Part shown: positions 15,494 through 16,556 of the stretch, one piece after another
Layout: each line of letters starts with the position of its first letter
Position numbering within the stretch: position 1 is the stretch's first letter
From: Planctomycetota bacterium
Lineage (GTDB): Bacteria > Planctomycetota > Brocadiia > SM23-32
Direction of reading: 5' to 3'
NCBI GenBank assembly: GCA_018334735.1
Contig: JAGXLK010000005.1
Span: 1 to 16,556, forward strand
DNA length: 16,556 bases
Position numbers and translations under genes: made by a program
Notes under the pieces: generated by a model
Told to the model about the DNA's origin: nothing
The model's input: the letters and a program-made list of their open reading frames with translations, nothing else
Database searches by the model: none

Positions 15494-16556
15494 GTGAGTG
15501 CACCAGGCCAGAGGCCAAACTTTGTTTTCATCTTCGCCGATGACTGGGGATGGGGCGATCTGGGATGCTACGGACATCCGCACATTCAAACGCCCAACCT
15601 CGACCGGCTGGCATCCGAGGGAACCCTGTTCTCGCAATTCTACGTATGCAGCGGTGTATGTTCGCCCAGCCGAGCCGCCGTGATGACCGGCCGGTTCCCC
15701 GCGCGACACGGCATCCACGGACACCTGGCTTCCCATGAAGCGAATGATCGGCGGGGAATGCCACATTGTCTGGACCCCAACGCCCCCACTTACACCAGCC
15801 TCCTGCAGAAAGCCGGATACCGGGTGGGGCATTTTGGCAAATGGCATCTCGGACACGGTGAAGGCGTGCCGGAACCTTCCGAATACGGTATCGATAAGAC
15901 CCGGGTCAACGCTGGAAACGGCCCGCAGCTCGAATACAGACGTCAGGATTGGAAACCCGGGCTGCGTAGTAAGTCCAGCGAGTTCATCGTCAATCATACA
16001 ATGCGTTTCATCGAGGAAAATCAAAAAGAACCGTTCTTCGTCAACGTCTGGCTCAACGACACACACGCCATACTGGATCCGAGCGAAGAACAAACCGAAC
16101 CCTATGATCATCTGAAACCGGATCTTGTCGGTGAAAAAGACCGCGGAGCCCTGGCCATTTACTACGGGACGGCCACCGGTGCCGACCGGCAGATCGGACG
16201 GCTCCTGGATCGGCTGGACAAACTCGACCTCGCGGAGAACACGGTTGTAATTTTTTCATCCGACAACGGCCCGGAGGACATCCTCATTCACAACGCCAGC
16301 CACAGTGGGGTTGGCAGTGCCGGACCGTTTCGGGGACGAAAACGCAGTCTCTACGAGGGAGGAATCCGCACCCCGTTCATCCTGCGATGGCCCGCGGGCA
16401 ACGGATCGCGCGGCGTGGTTGATAATACCACACCGCTCTGTGGTGTAGACCTGTTGCCGACCTTCTGCCGTCTTGCCGGTGTGGACCTGCCGGAAGGACT
16501 CAATCCTGACGGCGAGGATATGTCGGAAGTCTTCCACGGTGCACAGCGCCGGCGCC
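15494..16556 (+). CDS. Formylglycine-dependent sulfatase (3' end beyond window)
   Basis: An open frame of 354 codons from GTG 15494 to the window edge. It has the arylsulfatase fold: FADDWGWGDLGCYG with metal ligands D16 and D17, CSPSRAAVMTGR with C56 as the residue converted to formylglycine, FGKWHLG (K116, H118), SSDNGPE (D257, N258) and LYEGGIRTPFILRWP. It hydrolyses sulfate esters, commonly on polysaccharides or glycans. No signal peptide follows the chosen start, which is supported by GGGAGA eight bases upstream, so the enzyme may act in the cytoplasm on imported sulfated sugar; alternatively the true start was missed, though no ATG lies nearby upstream in frame. Most relatives are 430-550 residues, so about a fifth or more is missing. 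It is divergent to the sugar importer. Confidence 0.92.
   Translation, partial: MSAPGQRPNFVFIFADDWGWGDLGCYGHPHIQTPNLDRLASEGTLFSQFYVCSGVCSPSRAAVMTGRFPARHGIHGHLASHEANDRRGMPHCLDPNAPTYTSLLQKAGYRVGHFGKWHLGHGEGVPEPSEYGIDKTRVNAGNGPQLEYRRQDWKPGLRSKSSEFIVNHTMRFIEENQKEPFFVNVWLNDTHAILDPSEEQTEPYDHLKPDLVGEKDRGALAIYYGTATGADRQIGRLLDRLDKLDLAENTVVIFSSDNGPEDILIHNASHSGVGSAGPFRGRKRSLYEGGIRTPFILRWPAGNGSRGVVDNTTPLCGVDLLPTFCRLAGVDLPEGLNPDGEDMSEVFHGAQRRR

Overview
The window looks like a chromosomal piece of a Gram-negative-type, probably anaerobic heterotrophic bacterium of moderate GC (mid-50s by eye). The mix of a UgpC-type sugar ABC importer, a formylglycine sulfatase, fucose-isomerase-fold proteins, a uroporphyrinogen-decarboxylase (URO-D) fold protein, MetV and a small ferredoxin resembles poorly cultured polysaccharide-degrading lineages (Sumerlaeota, Hydrogenedentota, Lentisphaerota or Planctomycetota-like). 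That placement is an impression from gene content; no rRNA or other phylogenetic marker is present. No tRNA, rRNA, CRISPR array, IS element or phage gene was recognised.

Region 1 (1-2840, + strand) is a tightly packed run: the 3' end of a glutaredoxin-like gene, groES, a 57-residue 2[4Fe-4S]-type ferredoxin with one cluster Cys replaced by Tyr, metV, a DUF1684 gene and an FkbM-type methyltransferase with an odd coiled-coil tail. Several neighbours overlap by a few bases. Region 2 (2987-8800, + strand) holds a peptide deformylase and then four co-directional genes: fucose/arabinose-isomerase-fold protein, URO-D-fold protein, and two further isomerase-fold paralogues. This trio-plus-one is the most unusual cassette. 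With MetV and the ferredoxin upstream it could be a C1/methyl-group pathway acting on a sugar-like substrate, but no corrinoid protein or MetF is in the window, so the chemistry is open.

Region 3 (8801-9245) is a convergent boundary with degenerate 7-bp repeats in both orientations, a weak terminator for the minus-strand operon, and an AT-rich small ORF that may be a gene remnant. Region 4 (9238-15184, - strand) is a carbohydrate ABC importer operon, read as a substrate-binding-protein/permease fusion, then a second permease with a roughly 375-residue insertion between its first and second membrane segments, then a UgpC/MalK-type ATPase. A good sigma70-like promoter sits just before the fusion gene. 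Region 5 (15185-15493) is the divergent intergenic space with two dyad sequences, and region 6 (15494-16556, + strand) is a sulfatase cut by the window end.

Taken together the right half suggests uptake and desulfation of a sulfated carbohydrate. The left half could process a sugar derived from it; that link is inference from proximity and fold only.
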